Source of the DNA: Blastomyces gilchristii SLH14081
Lineage: Eukaryota > Ascomycota > Eurotiomycetes > Onygenales > Ajellomycetaceae
Length of the DNA stretch: 64,000 bases
NCBI RefSeq assembly: GCF_000003855.2
Contig: NW_003101654.1
Location: 1-64,000, forward strand
Direction of reading: 5' to 3'
In this document: in pieces, positions 36,220 to 48,857 of the stretch
How the letters are laid out: the number at the start of each line of letters is the position of its first letter
Numbering within the stretch: the first letter of the stretch is position 1
The notes under the pieces: model-generated
What the model was told of the DNA's origin: nothing
Seen by the model: the letters and a program-made list of their open reading frames with translations, nothing else
Database searches by the model: none
Made by a program: the position numbers and the translations under genes

Positions 36220-37873
36220 TCAATGAAAAGTTGATCAGACTATTTCAATTAAGAGATTTATCAATCTATTTTCAAATGAAAAGTTGATCAGACTGTTTCA
36301 ATTGAGAGATTTATTAGTCTATTTTCAATTGAAAAGTTGATTAGACTGCTTCAAAAGAAGAATGAAAGACTTTTATGTATAAAATACCTGATTTTTTTCA
36401 CACTAGTTTAGTAACTAGATTAGATTTTTGAAGAGAATCTAATAAACTAAAATTAATTTTTAAGATAAATTAATAAAATATTTACAAACTCTTTCTTAAA
36501 ATATAGTGAGAAAAAGTATGATATCAATTAATAATAAATCAGATAATATGACAGTTTTTGAGAGAAAAACTAATAAAAAATAAGTTAATTTTTTACAGAG
36601 AAATTGATTAAAACTATTCACTTTTATTTTAAATTATTCAATTCTTCTCACACAATAAGTATATAACTCAAATCAGTTAATAAAAAGTATAAAAGAGAAT
36701 TAAGTATTAATAAAAACTCTTCAGTCACTGAAAAAGTAATTCTTATTTAAAAGAATATGAAATTATGACAGAAAATAACTCTATTTTTAATTCTTTATAA
36801 GAATATTGTATAAAATCCAGAGAAAAATATCTTACTTTTTCAAGAGAAGTAAAAAACTAATTCTAAGATTTTTTTTTTGCATTAACTGCTGCAGAAGAAT
36901 GAGATAGAAACTGCTAAAATATGTACTACTGTATACTCTCTATCAAGACTTTCTCTCTTCAGAGTCTTAATATTATAGAGAATATAAGTCTGTTTCTATA
37001 TAATAATATAAATATTATCAGCAGAATGTAGAGGAACTGATTATTTATATCTTAAAATAGAAGACTTTGTCAATAATTATATCAATATAGAGTTAATTCT
37101 TAAATTCAATAGAAATCTAGTATTGCTGTTCTCAATCTCTTACAGAATCTATTAAATATTGAGATATTAAAACTAGATTTAATATATCTCACTGTGCAGA
37201 GATCAAAGGCTCAGTCAGATCTTGAAATATACTGATTTTATAGTTATCATATCTGCTGATTATGTATCAAATACAGTTACTGAGGTATTTCTTTGTATTT
37301 TTCTGCCAGAGATGAGCCAGATTGAAAGGGGCGGTACAGGGGTGAGACTTGGTGTTAATGTCTTCATACATCAAAGATAGACAGAGTTTTCATGAGAGAT
37401 GCACTTCAGATATGTCTGTTAATTATGTGCTTGATACTATTGTCAAGGTATCTTTTTGTATTTTTCTGCCAGAGATGAGCCAGATTGGAAAGGGCAGTAC
37501 ATGAGTGAGACTTGGCATTGATGTTTTGAAACATCAAAGATAGACAGGGTTTTCGCGGAAGTTGCTTCACAGATATCTCCACAATTACAGATCTGAGATC
37601 CTTCAAAATCAAGAAGATTGATGCATATGACTAGATCTCCTCATCTTACAATGTGTATGGAAATTTGGTCCAGGGTTGTGGTGTGATAGGAGTGAACAGG
37701 GGATAATCCCGCACAGGAGTTTTGAACAATGTCTGGTTGACATTTGGCTGGATAACTTCACCACCACACGGGGTATGTGGTCGGCGATGGGGTCAAAATG
37801 CTCGTATGATTGCGGGCTTTTCGATGGATCTATCGGCGGTTTCTTACTCGAAAGATCGAGCGAGTTCGTGGTG

Positions 37874-38332
37874 CATCTTCTGATGCTATATATAAAATGA
37901 AGATAGAAGTTATTGTTACAGATATAATAGAAATAATAAAAGTAAGAGAAGCAGTAAGTATATAAAATTCTGACTTTCTTCAGCTGCTTAGCACAGTACA
38001 GATATATAATAATACTGATCAGAGACTGCACTGAAGCCTTCTCACACAGAGAAGATAAAGAAATTATAAGACTCTGTAGACTTAACTTAGCAGCATTCTG
38101 AGCAGAGCTCAGATATACTATAAAAGAGAAACTACAAATTGAACTCTTTTGAGCTGCTATCTCTTAAATCAAGCTCTCTCTGAGATTCTCTCTGAATGAC
38201 TACACAGGGTTATATATTACTGTGTTGATTGAAAGAGAAGACAGTATTACAATGACAGTGAGAGAAGTAGAGAAAGAATTGAATACTGTTGAACTCACTA
38301 GCAGAAGAGATGACATCTCACTACAAGGTATA
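37874..38332. other. Unassigned AT-rich flank left of pogo element
   Basis: Together with 40641-40917 this is the sequence the pogo element interrupted. The minus strand is unusually open (frame 38031-37609 runs across the LINE edge), but no domain is visible. It may be untranslated or gag sequence of a gypsy relative. Confidence 0.4.
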
Positions 38333-40638
38333 ACGTGACTCACCACTCAACGAACTCATTCACTCAATGAACTGCTATTTTTTCCATGAATCTCTGCAAC
38401 TCTTCAACTTCAACCACTCATCATGCTACTCAATGAAGTCATTATGAAGCAAGCAATCACTCAATTGAATCAATAATTGCTTCCTAAATATGCTGCAGTT
38501 GCAAAGGAATTCAGAATCAATCATGTTATCTTGATACAGCAGTTCAAAGATCAACACATCTTCAGAACAGAGACAACATCAACTTACTATCAGAATCTCA
38601 CAAATACTGAAGAACAACATCTTCTATTTCATATTAATCAGTTATTCAATCACAGCTTCTCTGTAACATCTCAAATACTGTGCAATTTGATATTTAAGAT
38701 CACTAAGATATAAGTAGAAATCAACTGAGTGTCTTACTTTTGTGAGTAGTATAAAACAAAGATCAAGAGCATCTATCTTCATGCTCTGAATCCAAAGAGA
38801 AAACAGATAAATAATAGCTACTATTTTGAACAATTCTTTATTCTTATAATTGCAGTTTTTTTGCTTCTTTTTATATATAATTTTATGAGCTTTTTACTAA
38901 CTTTTATTGAATAGTTGCAGAAGAAGATCAAGCAGTATAATATTCTATCTCAGAATATCTACAATTTCAATGAAAAAGGCTTTCTTCTTGATCTTCTTTG
39001 TATCCTCAAGTGAATTGTTTTCATAGAAGCTCTTAAATGAAAGCATACAATTAAAGCAGTACAGAATGATAGTAGAGAATTCATTTCTCTGCTTACTGAT
39101 ATTTATACAGATAAAACTACAATTTCATCTGCACTCATTTATCATGAGAAATCAAGAGATATGCAAGATACATGACTTGAAGATTTTAATTCTAAAAAGA
39201 ATCAAACATACTTTGCTGCTTCAGAAAATGAATGAAGTAATGATAAATATGAATTAATCTGGCTGAAACAGGTGTTTAATCCTCATACAAAGTAAAAAGC
39301 AAGAAATCATTATCATCTGCTTATATTAGATGATCATTCATCTTATATAAATATGACATTCATTGATTACACAGATCAGAATTGAATTTTACTCACTATT
39401 CTTTCTTCTCACTCTACACACTGTTTACAGTCACTAGATGTTGAAATATTTGACTCACTTGCAAAGACATATTCAGATCAACTAGATTTCTATACATGTT
39501 CTGACTAGGGCTTTATTCAGATTATAAAGCAAGATTTTGATGATTATTTCATGCTGCATGAGAAATCTCTACAACTGCAAAAAATATGAAATCTGTCTTT
39601 ATAATCACTGATATACATTCTATAGATTATACCTGCATTCTTGAAAAGATTCAATCATGTTCACTTACATCTTCAGAACTGCTTCAGCAGCATACATCTA
39701 CATCTATACAAGCTTTGCAAGGCCTGATAAAGCAGACAAATCAATATCATCACTGACTTTCAGCTGATATTAAAAAAATTCTCTGTACTGAGAAGAATAT
39801 TGCTCTGAACAGAGAGATTCTCTTAATAGAGAATAGAAATCTTCAGACTGCTCTAAATAATGAGAGAAAACAATGCAAATGAGATAAATATATAAGATTG
39901 CTTAATTCATCAAATTTCTCACTTGCTCAATTCTTTTCTCCCACTAAGGTGCAGACTGCAAGAGAGTAAGCAGATGCTAATGAAGCTGCAAAAATCAATG
40001 ATCAGGCATGTAAGAAGAATATGAAGCTTCAACAAGTGATTCTTCATGAGCAAAAGCATATAGAGCTCATGAAGTGAAAGAAACAATATGAGAAGCAATG
40101 ATTAGAAGCTGCTCAACATCATGAGAAGGCCAAAGCTGCAGCTGCAGCTAAACATCTTATAGAGAAGCAACAGTGAGATGAACAGAAGCTTTAACTGTAA
40201 AAAGAGAAGAAAAAATGTGCTGCTAAATGTCATGAAGCACAGTTAGTAAATCAGATATTCACAGACATCTCAAAGAGATCTATAAGAAGATCAACAGTAT
40301 GCTTAAAATACTGTAGAAGCTCTATACAATCTTCTGAAAGTAGTAATAAGTGTCACACACAGACCTCTCTGATGAAATTAAATAATATTTCTTCTCTAAC
40401 ATCTTCTACACTGCAATTCAATTCAATCATTTCAAAACCATAAGTTTCATGTTTCAGGCAGATTATTAGACCAAGCAATCATTCTCTGAATTAATCATAT
40501 ATATTTATATGATGTATTCTGCATATAGTTTTAATGTTTAATAAATAATATTAATATCTTATTGCATTGTTATGCCATGGTTGAAAATTAACAGCTCTAT
40601 AGAGTGCTTTTTGAAGTTCGTTGAGTGATGAGTTACGT
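38333..40638 (+). mobile_element. pogo/Fot1-like DNA transposon, complete (2306 bp)
   Basis: Terminal inverted repeats of about 24 bp, ACGTGACTCACCACTCAACG on the left and its near-complement on the right (ends 40638), with three C/T-type mismatches. The element is flanked by TA (38331-38332 and 40639-40640), as expected of Tc1/mariner/pogo elements. It holds one transposase remnant. Confidence 0.9.
38444..40442 (+). pseudogene. pogo/Fot1-type transposase remnant (DDD)
   Basis: The N-terminus has a CENP-B/Tc5-like helix-turn-helix (LLPKYAAVAKEFRINHV, then TEEQHLLFHINQL). An intron probably ends at 38933 (branch CTAAC, acceptor TAG). The catalytic triad region reads IYNFNEKGFLL (first Asp changed to Asn, near 38970), LLILDDHSS (near 39318-39344) and LQSLDVEIF (near 39427-39453). 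The C-terminus is a Lys/Glu/Ala-rich coiled coil (about 39990-40240). A reading-frame change occurs near 39.54-39.6 kb. Stops are mostly TGA. Start ATG at 38444; an alternative lies at 38423. Confidence 0.85.
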
Positions 40639-40640
40639 TA

Positions 40641-40917
40641 ACTGCTACTGCAGCAGTTACAAAAAATGCACACAAAGAGAAAGAAGATGTAGTAATGAAA
40701 GTAATACTTTTACAGTCTATCAATACTACTGTCTCTATCTTAAACATGACTTTCTTGACAGTTACAGAAGCTGCAGCTGCATCACAAAGACATTTACTAC
40801 TCACTAGAAAACATCAGAATAAGTCTCTTATTATCTTTTAAGAATGATACTCTTATGCACTTACTATTACAGATGAGAGAAGAAGGAAAAAATGTATAAC
40901 AGAGAAAGAGAATCTTT
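40641..40917. other. Unassigned AT-rich flank right of pogo element
   Basis: Continuation of the interrupted sequence. A minus-strand 81-codon frame (40804-40559) runs through the pogo right end and is therefore not a gene. Nothing else recognised. Confidence 0.4.
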
Positions 40918-41811
40918 TCAAAAAATTCTACTACTACTATTAACTTTGTCTCCAAAATATATCACTTTTGTAACGAATTTTATATACAGGATGAGAATAT
41001 AACAAGATATCTGTAAGTCACTTATTAACTATATTTTTCACATTTTAAGTTAGTATATAAGAAATACACTTATCACATGTTTAATTTGAATAGAGATGAG
41101 AAAAAGAAGATCTACACAGTTACCAGAGAAACTGATCTATTTCTTTGTATCACACACAGTATATATACTATTAAATTGATTAATAACTATTACTATATAA
41201 TAAAGATAATTTCTAATTCAGTAATCTTGAGAGTATTGAGACTATATTCTTAAAGAGAAGAGTATTATTATATCTCTGACTGTGTTAAGACTCTGTTGTA
41301 ATTTCACATGACTCATCACTTCTCTATGAATAATTTCATTCATTTCACAGATCATTTAAACTGGTTTTTAATCACTCTATGATATTATTTAAATGTAATA
41401 TAGAAAGATCTGATTGATTAATATAAGAATCTCACTTCTATATAAGATCAGCAGATTACTTCTTTCATAATAGTAAGATGCTGCTGAGGTATCACTTCAT
41501 GTATTCTTACTCATAGAATAGAAAGAGAGTATTCACCCATTATCTATATTGAATAGCTAGATGCTGACTTCTGATCAAAGAAGCCAGTGATTCATTTTTC
41601 TTCTACTGATAATAGATACAAGAGTTACTGCATTTCTCATACAATCTTCTTAGCATACTAAGTACTATATCTATGATATTCTCACAATAACCCTGTAGCT
41701 CACAAGCTCACTATTCAAGCAAGATAGTCAAGCTCACTCATAGAGCTTCTCAAACAACTACCTCTATGTGATGCCACTGACTAGCAACCGCTTCGGTTCC
41801 GCCACGTTACA
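40918..41811 (-). repeat. LTR-like repeat, gypsy-associated, copy 1
   Basis: Reverse-complement match to 63107-64000. On the minus strand it begins TGTAACGTGGCGGAACC at 41811 with normal CG/GG/CC, then becomes strongly mutated. In both copies it directly follows truncated gypsy pol in the same orientation, and the TG start fits an LTR. The far end (about 40918) is only a lower limit because the other copy runs off the window. Confidence 0.6.
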
Positions 41812-42322
41812 GAATGAATTCTTCTTATTTTCATTCTTCAATATGTCTGTAAGAGTTAAGAAGATTCTCATAAATACAAAGATAAATCATGTATAGAAAT
41901 TCACAAAGCTTAGAAAGATCTGAATCTCATGAATACTAGTTAATTCTAATCATAATAGAGTAGCCTTAACTTATAAAGATTTCATCCGAATATTATCTGC
42001 AGTAATTACATATTCTAGGAAATTAATTCAGCAGACACTGAAGTTGTATTTTATAAGCTTAACATACAGTTCTATCTTATCTAAGACTCTTAACACAGTT
42101 TATACATACTTAGTGTGTTCTTTCTTCTTTACAGAGTACATGATCACATCATTCAGATATATTATTATGAAGACATTCAGATATATATGAAGTGTTTTAT
42201 TAATAAAAGACTGAAATATCTCAGAGATATTAGTCAAATCATAAGACATTACTAGATATTCAAATAATTTCAGCACAGTTCTAAAGACAGTCTTTTATTC
42301 ATTTTCAGACTGTATTCACAGC
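41812..42322 (-). pseudogene. Ty3/gypsy RT-RNase H junction fragment
   Basis: The minus strand reads as the end of a gypsy reverse transcriptase. FLEYVITADNIRMKSL is followed by a stretch typical of the connection region, ending IFLSFVNFY and LTDILKNENKK. It is cut at 42323 by a hAT terminus and at 41811 by the LTR-like repeat. Same family as the gypsy at 59.1-63.1 kb (compare FLEYIITVNII there). Confidence 0.8.
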
Positions 42323-45300
42323 TAGACTGACCGTGTGACTGTGTCTGAGACCAGGATCAAACTTTACAGTTATTATATTGTCTAAAAGCATTACTTCTGA
42401 TTATGATTTGTGTTCATTACATTGATTTCAAATCACATTATTTCAAATATTAAAGGTTTCAGATTCACTTTTCAAATAAAAATCTAGTCTCAGATAAAGA
42501 ATATGTTTGAATTCTTAGTCACATTTTCATTCTGATTTCATTATTGAGAATGACATTAAATGAGACTATAAAATCATTTCTCACTTATATAATATCATAA
42601 CATAGTGCTCATTTATTGAAAATTCAATAGAGAGTGTTATTAAATATCATTACTTTTCTAAACACAGATTATAATTCATATAATTTGAATTATAAAAAAA
42701 ATATAAAATATAAAAAACAACAAAAAATAAAAAGTAAAACAAAAACAAGAAAAAATCACAATGAAAAAAAAAATGAAAGAAAAGAAAATGAAAGAAAAAT
42801 AAAAAAATAAAAAATAAAGATAAAAAAAAATCAAGATCACAGAGTTACAGCACTTGTAAAATACTCACTTCTCAGAGTCTTTACAATATTTATTATCAAC
42901 TGTGTATCTCTCACAGTGAGAGTAACACAGTTATAATAAATCATTATCTTAATATTATCTAATAAATAATCAGTATATATCTGTATAAATGTGAATAATT
43001 AGAAAATATACACTTAAAAAGTGTGATCAGAGTGAACTCTGCTGCTACTTGAATAATATTAAGAATATAATACTGAAATTGATGATTCTTTTCATTGATT
43101 GTATAGATAAGACATGCAAAGATGATCTTGAGAAATATAAAATTTCTCACTTTTATTTCTCAACTTCTGATAAAAATGAATCTCACAGAGAGACTGTATT
43201 TTCATGATATCAGAGACTGAGTGTTATTAAAAAGTATTACTTTGATATAATACACATGTACTTACTGCAGCAATTCACTCTCTGTGTATATAACTGAGAA
43301 TTGCAGCTTTTTCACACTGTAGAACTCTCTCTGAGATGCTGCTACTGATTTGTAACTCACACAGTCTCTCAGTTCAGCATGTACTGTGTATATAAGGTTC
43401 TGTGTGCTGAGACTGTGTTGATCATTATGACCTGATATGATACTCACTTTTCACAGGTCATGTTTTATTTGAGAAGAGGAAAGAAAGATGTGACTGTTAT
43501 TTTATTAAGAAGAGAATGAATAATTAGTATTATTAAATATAATTTAATTCATCTGTATTTAAAATTTGATTGATCTATATTCTTTAATTTAAGAGTTTCT
43601 AAGAGTGTTTTAACAGTTTTCATATCAGCTTGAACTTAGTGATGAATTGAAGAAGAAGAGAAAAGAGAGAAGAAAGAAATGAGAATAACTTATGTTTATA
43701 ATATGAAAATAGAGAATCACTGTAATTATTCTCTCTAGTAACAAAGATCTGTTTTCTGCATGTATTTCTGATATTGATTATATAATAACTGTATACAAAG
43801 AATATCAATAGTGTATGCATTGAATGAAGATAATGTTGCTATATAACACTGTAGCTGTTTCTGTACATCTCTGAAAGCTGTTAATAGTTTCTTAATCTCT
43901 TTATATTTGATAAGTTAATAATATATTCTGATGTACTTCTTCTTTCATCATCATCATCATTATCATTATCATTATTATTATCATTATTATCATCATTATT
44001 ATCATATCATTGCTAGCTGTCTTCTCTGTCTTCACTTCTCTTCAACACTTATTAAAATCAATTATATTATCTCTCTTCAAATATTCTGCAGTTCTGTGAA
44101 TCATCAAGATGCATGAGCACTAACACAGATTAAAGAGAGAGAAGAAGAAGGCATTCAAGCACAGAGAGACAGATCACAAGATACATTATAATGTCTTGAA
44201 GATACTCTGTAAGAGAGTGAAATGATATCAATTTCAAGTAAGACTTCTGATAGATTTAGACTGAACTAAGTATAGAAATAATGCAGATAATGCTGCCTGT
44301 GAGAGATTGAAAAAGAAGATAGTGAAGAGTCTTATACAGCAGCAGTGAGATCAGAAGAAGTTCTGAGAATGATTTAAGACTAAGATGAAGAGAGAAAGAG
44401 AGAAGAAGAGTATTACTATAAATAAGTAGCAGCAGAAGAAGATTGAGAAGATATTAAAGTAAGAGATAAAGAAGTCAAAACTGATAAGTTTTTTGTTAAG
44501 AGATAATGATTTTTGATAACACTTCTGTTCTCTAATTGATTAGCAGAACCTGACAGAGAAGAAGGGAATTAAGGCCTTGTTCAGATCTTGAATGCACTTC
44601 ATAATTCAGAACATTGAGAAGACAGTTCTACTCTCTGAACATATCAATCTGCTTACTGCTGAAATGAAACCTGAGACAGTAGATCAGGAAATGCGTGATT
44701 TTGAGATACAGATTAATCTGACTGAGAGAAAGCAGTGAGAACACTTCTCTGAGAAGACAGTGAAGAGAGATTTTAAGATGATTATCATCTCAGATGAGAA
44801 GGAGAAGAAGAAGAATAAGAATAAGAAGTGAATTATAAAGAATGAGAAAGAGAAGAAAGATAATGAGTAGAAAAAGTTTTTTTCTTTTTATATTAGTTAG
44901 TTATAAGTTTATAACTATTAGTTAATAATTGAAATTAATTTTAAGTGTTCAAAAATTATTGTACAAGTTGTAATCAATTATCAATATCAGGAATAATATA
45001 TATATATATATTTAACTATCATGATTCACAGATCACTATAATGTATAGATATCAACATTTTTTCAACATTGATATTCATAATATTAAGATATTTTTAATG
45101 ATATCATCTGATAATATAATTTGATAATACTCTCTTTCACAATATTAATATATTTCAAGAAATATGACAGAGAATAATCAAGATTGTTTATTTACTTTTA
45201 TACATTAATGATATTAAATCTGAGTTAGTACTAAAATTATAACTAAGCTAAGAAAGAAGTTTATTTTCTCTTATATTAATTCTTCTTACACACATCAGTG

Positions 45301-45558
45301 ATCAGTTATTGAAAATAAATTATCATCTTTCTCAAATTATTATCATATCTTCTGATTTCACTTCTTTCACTTCTTTTACTTCTATTGAAGATTCAAAACT
45401 CTTCAAGAAATCACTGTAAATCACAAAGTCTATATTATTTATAATTCAACACAGAATGCTCTCTTTCAATCATGATAAATAATCACTTCATTCTTCATAT
45501 CTAATTCTAGGTCATAAAATTTATGAAAAACTCAACACAAATACTGAGATAAACTAAG
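42323..45558 (+). mobile_element. hAT 5' part, truncated by LINE copy B
   Basis: Starts TAGACTGACCGTGTGAC, collinear with 23135 to about 26390 of the complete hAT, including the poly-A tract, the TCA microsatellite and the Lys-rich ORF (about 44056-44875). It stops where LINE copy B begins. More mutated than the complete copy: the ORF start ATG is ATA here and the A-rich tract is diverged. Confidence 0.9.
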
Positions 45559-47220
45559 ACCAGACACACAGCCAACCGCTTCACCACGAACTCGCTCGAT
45601 CTTTCGAATAAGAACCCGCCGATAGATTCATCGAAAAGCCCTCAATCATACAAGCATTCTGACCCCATCGCTGACCGCATACCCTGTGTGATGGTGGAGT
45701 TATCCAGCCAAATGTGAACCAGACATTGTTCAAAACTCCTGTGTGGGATTATTCCTCATTCTTCCCTATCACACCACAACCCCGGGCCAAATTGCCATAT
45801 AAATTGTAAGATGAAGAGGCCTAGTCATATGCATCAATCTTCTCAATTTTGAAAGATTGTCAATCTGTAGTTGTGAAGATATCTGAGAAGTGATCTCTGC
45901 AAAAACCCTGTTCATCTTTGATGTTTCAAAACATCAATGTCAAGTCTCATCCTTGTACCGCCCTTCCTAATCTGGCTCATTCTCAGCAGAAAAATACAAA
46001 AAGATATCTCAGTGATAATATCAAGCATATAATCAACAGTTACTTCTGAAGTGCAATCTTCATGATCTGTCTTCAGTGTATCTAGACATCAATATCAAGT
46101 CTCATTCTCATATCACCTCTCTCAATCTGGCTCATCCCTGACAGAAAAGTACAAAAAGATACCTCAGCAACTGTATTTGATACATAATCAGCAGATATAA
46201 TAACTATAAAATCAGTATATCTCAAGATCTGACTGAGCCTTTGATCCCTGCACAGTGAGATATATTAAATCTAGTTTTAATATCTCAATATTTAATAGAT
46301 TCTGTAAGAAATTGAGAACAGCAACACTAGATTTCTATTGAATTTGAGAATTAACTCTATATTAATATAATCATTGACAAAGTCTGCTATTTTGAGATAT
46401 AAATAATCAGTTTCTCTACATTCTGCTGACAATATTTATATTATTATATAGAAACAGACTTATATTCTCTATAATATCAAGACTCTGAAGAGAGAAAGTC
46501 TTGATAGAAGATATACAGTAGTATATATCTTAGTAGTTTCTATCTCATTCTTCTGCAGCAGTTAATGCAAAAAAAAAAATCTTAGAAATAGTTTTTTACT
46601 TCTCTTGAAAAAGTAAGATATTTTTCTCTGAGTTTTATATAATATTCTTATAAAGAATTAAAAACAGAGCTGTTTTCTGTCATAATTTCATATTCTTTTA
46701 AGTAAGAATTACTTTTTCAGTGACTGAAGAGCTTTTATTAATATTTAATTCTTTTTTACACTCTTTATTAACTGATTTGAGTTGCACACTTATTGTGTGA
46801 GAAGAATTGAATGATTTAGAATAAAATTGAATAGTTTTAATTAATTTCTCTGCAAAAAATTGACTTATTTTTTGTCAGTTTTTCTCTCAAAAACTGTCAT
46901 ATTATCTGATTTATTATCAATTGATGTCATACTTTTCCTCACTATATTTTGAGAAAGAGATTGTAAAGATTTTATTGATTTATCTTAAAAATCAATTTTA
47001 GTTTATTAGATTCTCTTCAAAAATCTAATCTAGTTACTGAACTAGTGTGAAAAAAATCAGGTGTTTTATATATAAAAGTCTTTTATTCTTCTTTTGAAAC
47101 AGTCTAATCAACTTTTCAATTGAAAACAGACTTAGAAACCTCTTAATTGAAACAGTCTGATCAACTTTTCAAAAGAGTTTAATATATATCTTAATTAAAA
47201 CAGTCTGATCAACTTTTCAT

Positions 47221-48834
47221 TGAGTGAGAACACTGAGTTCAAAAATTCATTCAGTTGATGTGAAAAAAGATGCTTTATCAAATGCTATTTCTGAGATTGA
47301 AATTCTGAAGAGAAGAAAGAAAGAAGAAATAGAGAAATAACAAGTTCTTGAAATATAGAAACTTGAAAAAGTAAGTAAGATTTTTGAAAAGTAGTGTCTG
47401 AGTGAGATAAATGAAGAAGTTCTGTTAATTCTTTATACTCAGACTAGACAACTACAGAAGATGATTAAGTTTAAACTTGAAATTTCAAACACAGTTCAAA
47501 AAACATTGAAAATTTCTAGTATAATCACTGACTTCTTATCTTGCTCTTCTTTCTTCTTTTCTACTTCTTCTTCTTCTTTGAATTAGAAGAAAACATATGC
47601 TCAAGCAGCTGAATCTGCTGTCTCTAAATCTGCTATCTCAAAACATGCTCAAAATCCTGAGAAAACTGAGAAGAATAATACTCATACTTCTATTGATAGA
47701 AAGATAAAGAAAAAAATGCAAAAGAAGAAAAACTTTCAAATCTTCAGAATTAGAAGACTTATTCTCAAAGTCTCAAATCAGAACATCTTACAAAGGAACA
47801 AGCTAAACTCAAATCTCATTTTCAGAGTCAGAAATGAAATTAATCAGCAGTTCTTTTCTCAGTTAATAACTGATATTAAAGTTCAAAAATCAGTTATAGC
47901 TTCAATTGAGTCATTCTTCTTTGAAAACTCTATCATTCTGACTATAATGCCTGAATTCAGTGCAGAATTCCTTATTCAGAATAAGAATCTCTGAAAATTA
48001 GCAGTAGAATCTTTGTTAAATATAACAATTTTATCTGAGAGAGATGAAAAGTGAGATAAATTCATTCTTCATGATATTTCAGTTGAAATTTTTGACTGTG
48101 AAGAGAGAATGCTACTTCTCAAAAATGAATTAGAAGAATACAACTCTATTCAACTGAGAAAAGAGTCTGTATAACTAAATTTAATTGAGTTCAGATAAAG
48201 TAGAAGAAATCCCTCTGTTCTAGTATATATAAAGATACTTAAACAGTCAAAGATCTCTGAAGTAAGAGTAGCAGATTTGAAAATGAGAGTTCATGAATAC
48301 AAAGACTCAAGAATAAATCTCAAAGCTTAAACATAGTGTTCAAACTGTTAAAGATATGAACACTTTACAATCTTCTATTTCAGAGACTCAAAATATGTAT
48401 TCTGTGTCAGAGATCATAAAACTAGTGAGCATAAATGTGAAACATACTTAAAAAGAGATGAAATATGATAATATACTCTGCTTAAATGCTCTAATTGCAA
48501 AGAAAAACATGCATCTAGCTCAAAAGAATGTATATTTACTTCAAGAACTCAAAAGAACTGAAGAAAAGATAAAGCTTAAAGTAAATCTAGAACTGAAGAG
48601 AATAGTTAAGCCAGTAAACTCACAACTGTAAGCTTAAAAAGAAGAAACTCTTAACTATCTAAATCTTCAAACTTCAATTCTTCAGCTAAATGTAAACAGA
48701 ATTTAAATTCTCAAACTTCTGTTAAGATTAGAGAATTGAGAAATGACTCTGATAATAAACTAGATATAATACAAGTAGTTAAGATTTCTACTTTTCAGAA
48801 TAGTTATAATCTACTATTTAATGATAGTGATTAG
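47221..48834 (+). pseudogene. LINE copy B ORF1 (gag-like)
   Basis: Same layout as copy A ORF1. An acidic/basic coiled-coil N-terminus is followed by a Ser-rich linker (about 47520-47580), a middle domain kept open at 47716-47994, and zinc-knuckle motifs at about 48330-48540 (TQCSNC, then KCSNCKEKHASSSKEC). The last stop, TAG at 48832-48834, is in frame with the open middle piece. Several internal stops are present. Confidence 0.8.
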
Positions 48835-48857
48835 ATTCTACTCTACTCTCTTTTAGT

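Larger units (their letters stand above)
30237..37873 (-). mobile_element. Tad1-like LINE, copy A
   Basis: Non-LTR retrotransposon with two ORFs and a (TAA)n 3' tail (30237-30256 on the plus strand). A hairpin-like inverted repeat (TGAGAACTTTAGTTCTCA) lies at 30300-30317. The same unit occurs inverted at 45559-53193, and its 5' ~0.8 kb occurs a third time at 55046-59125. About 7.6 kb is within the range of Tad1-group LINEs. The 5' terminal ~0.55 kb (37320-37873) keeps many CG/GG/CC; the rest is nearly devoid of them. The extreme ~15 bases of the 5' end seen in copy B are absent here. Confidence 0.9.

Noticed and set aside
37676..37900. 74-codon frame in normal-looking GC sequence
   Set aside because: It lies in the LINE 5' untranslated region repeated at 45.6 and 55.7 kb and ends outside the repeat; not conserved as a frame in the other copies.
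40559..40807. Open frames across the pogo right end
   Set aside because: They span the transposon border, so cannot be an ancestral gene.
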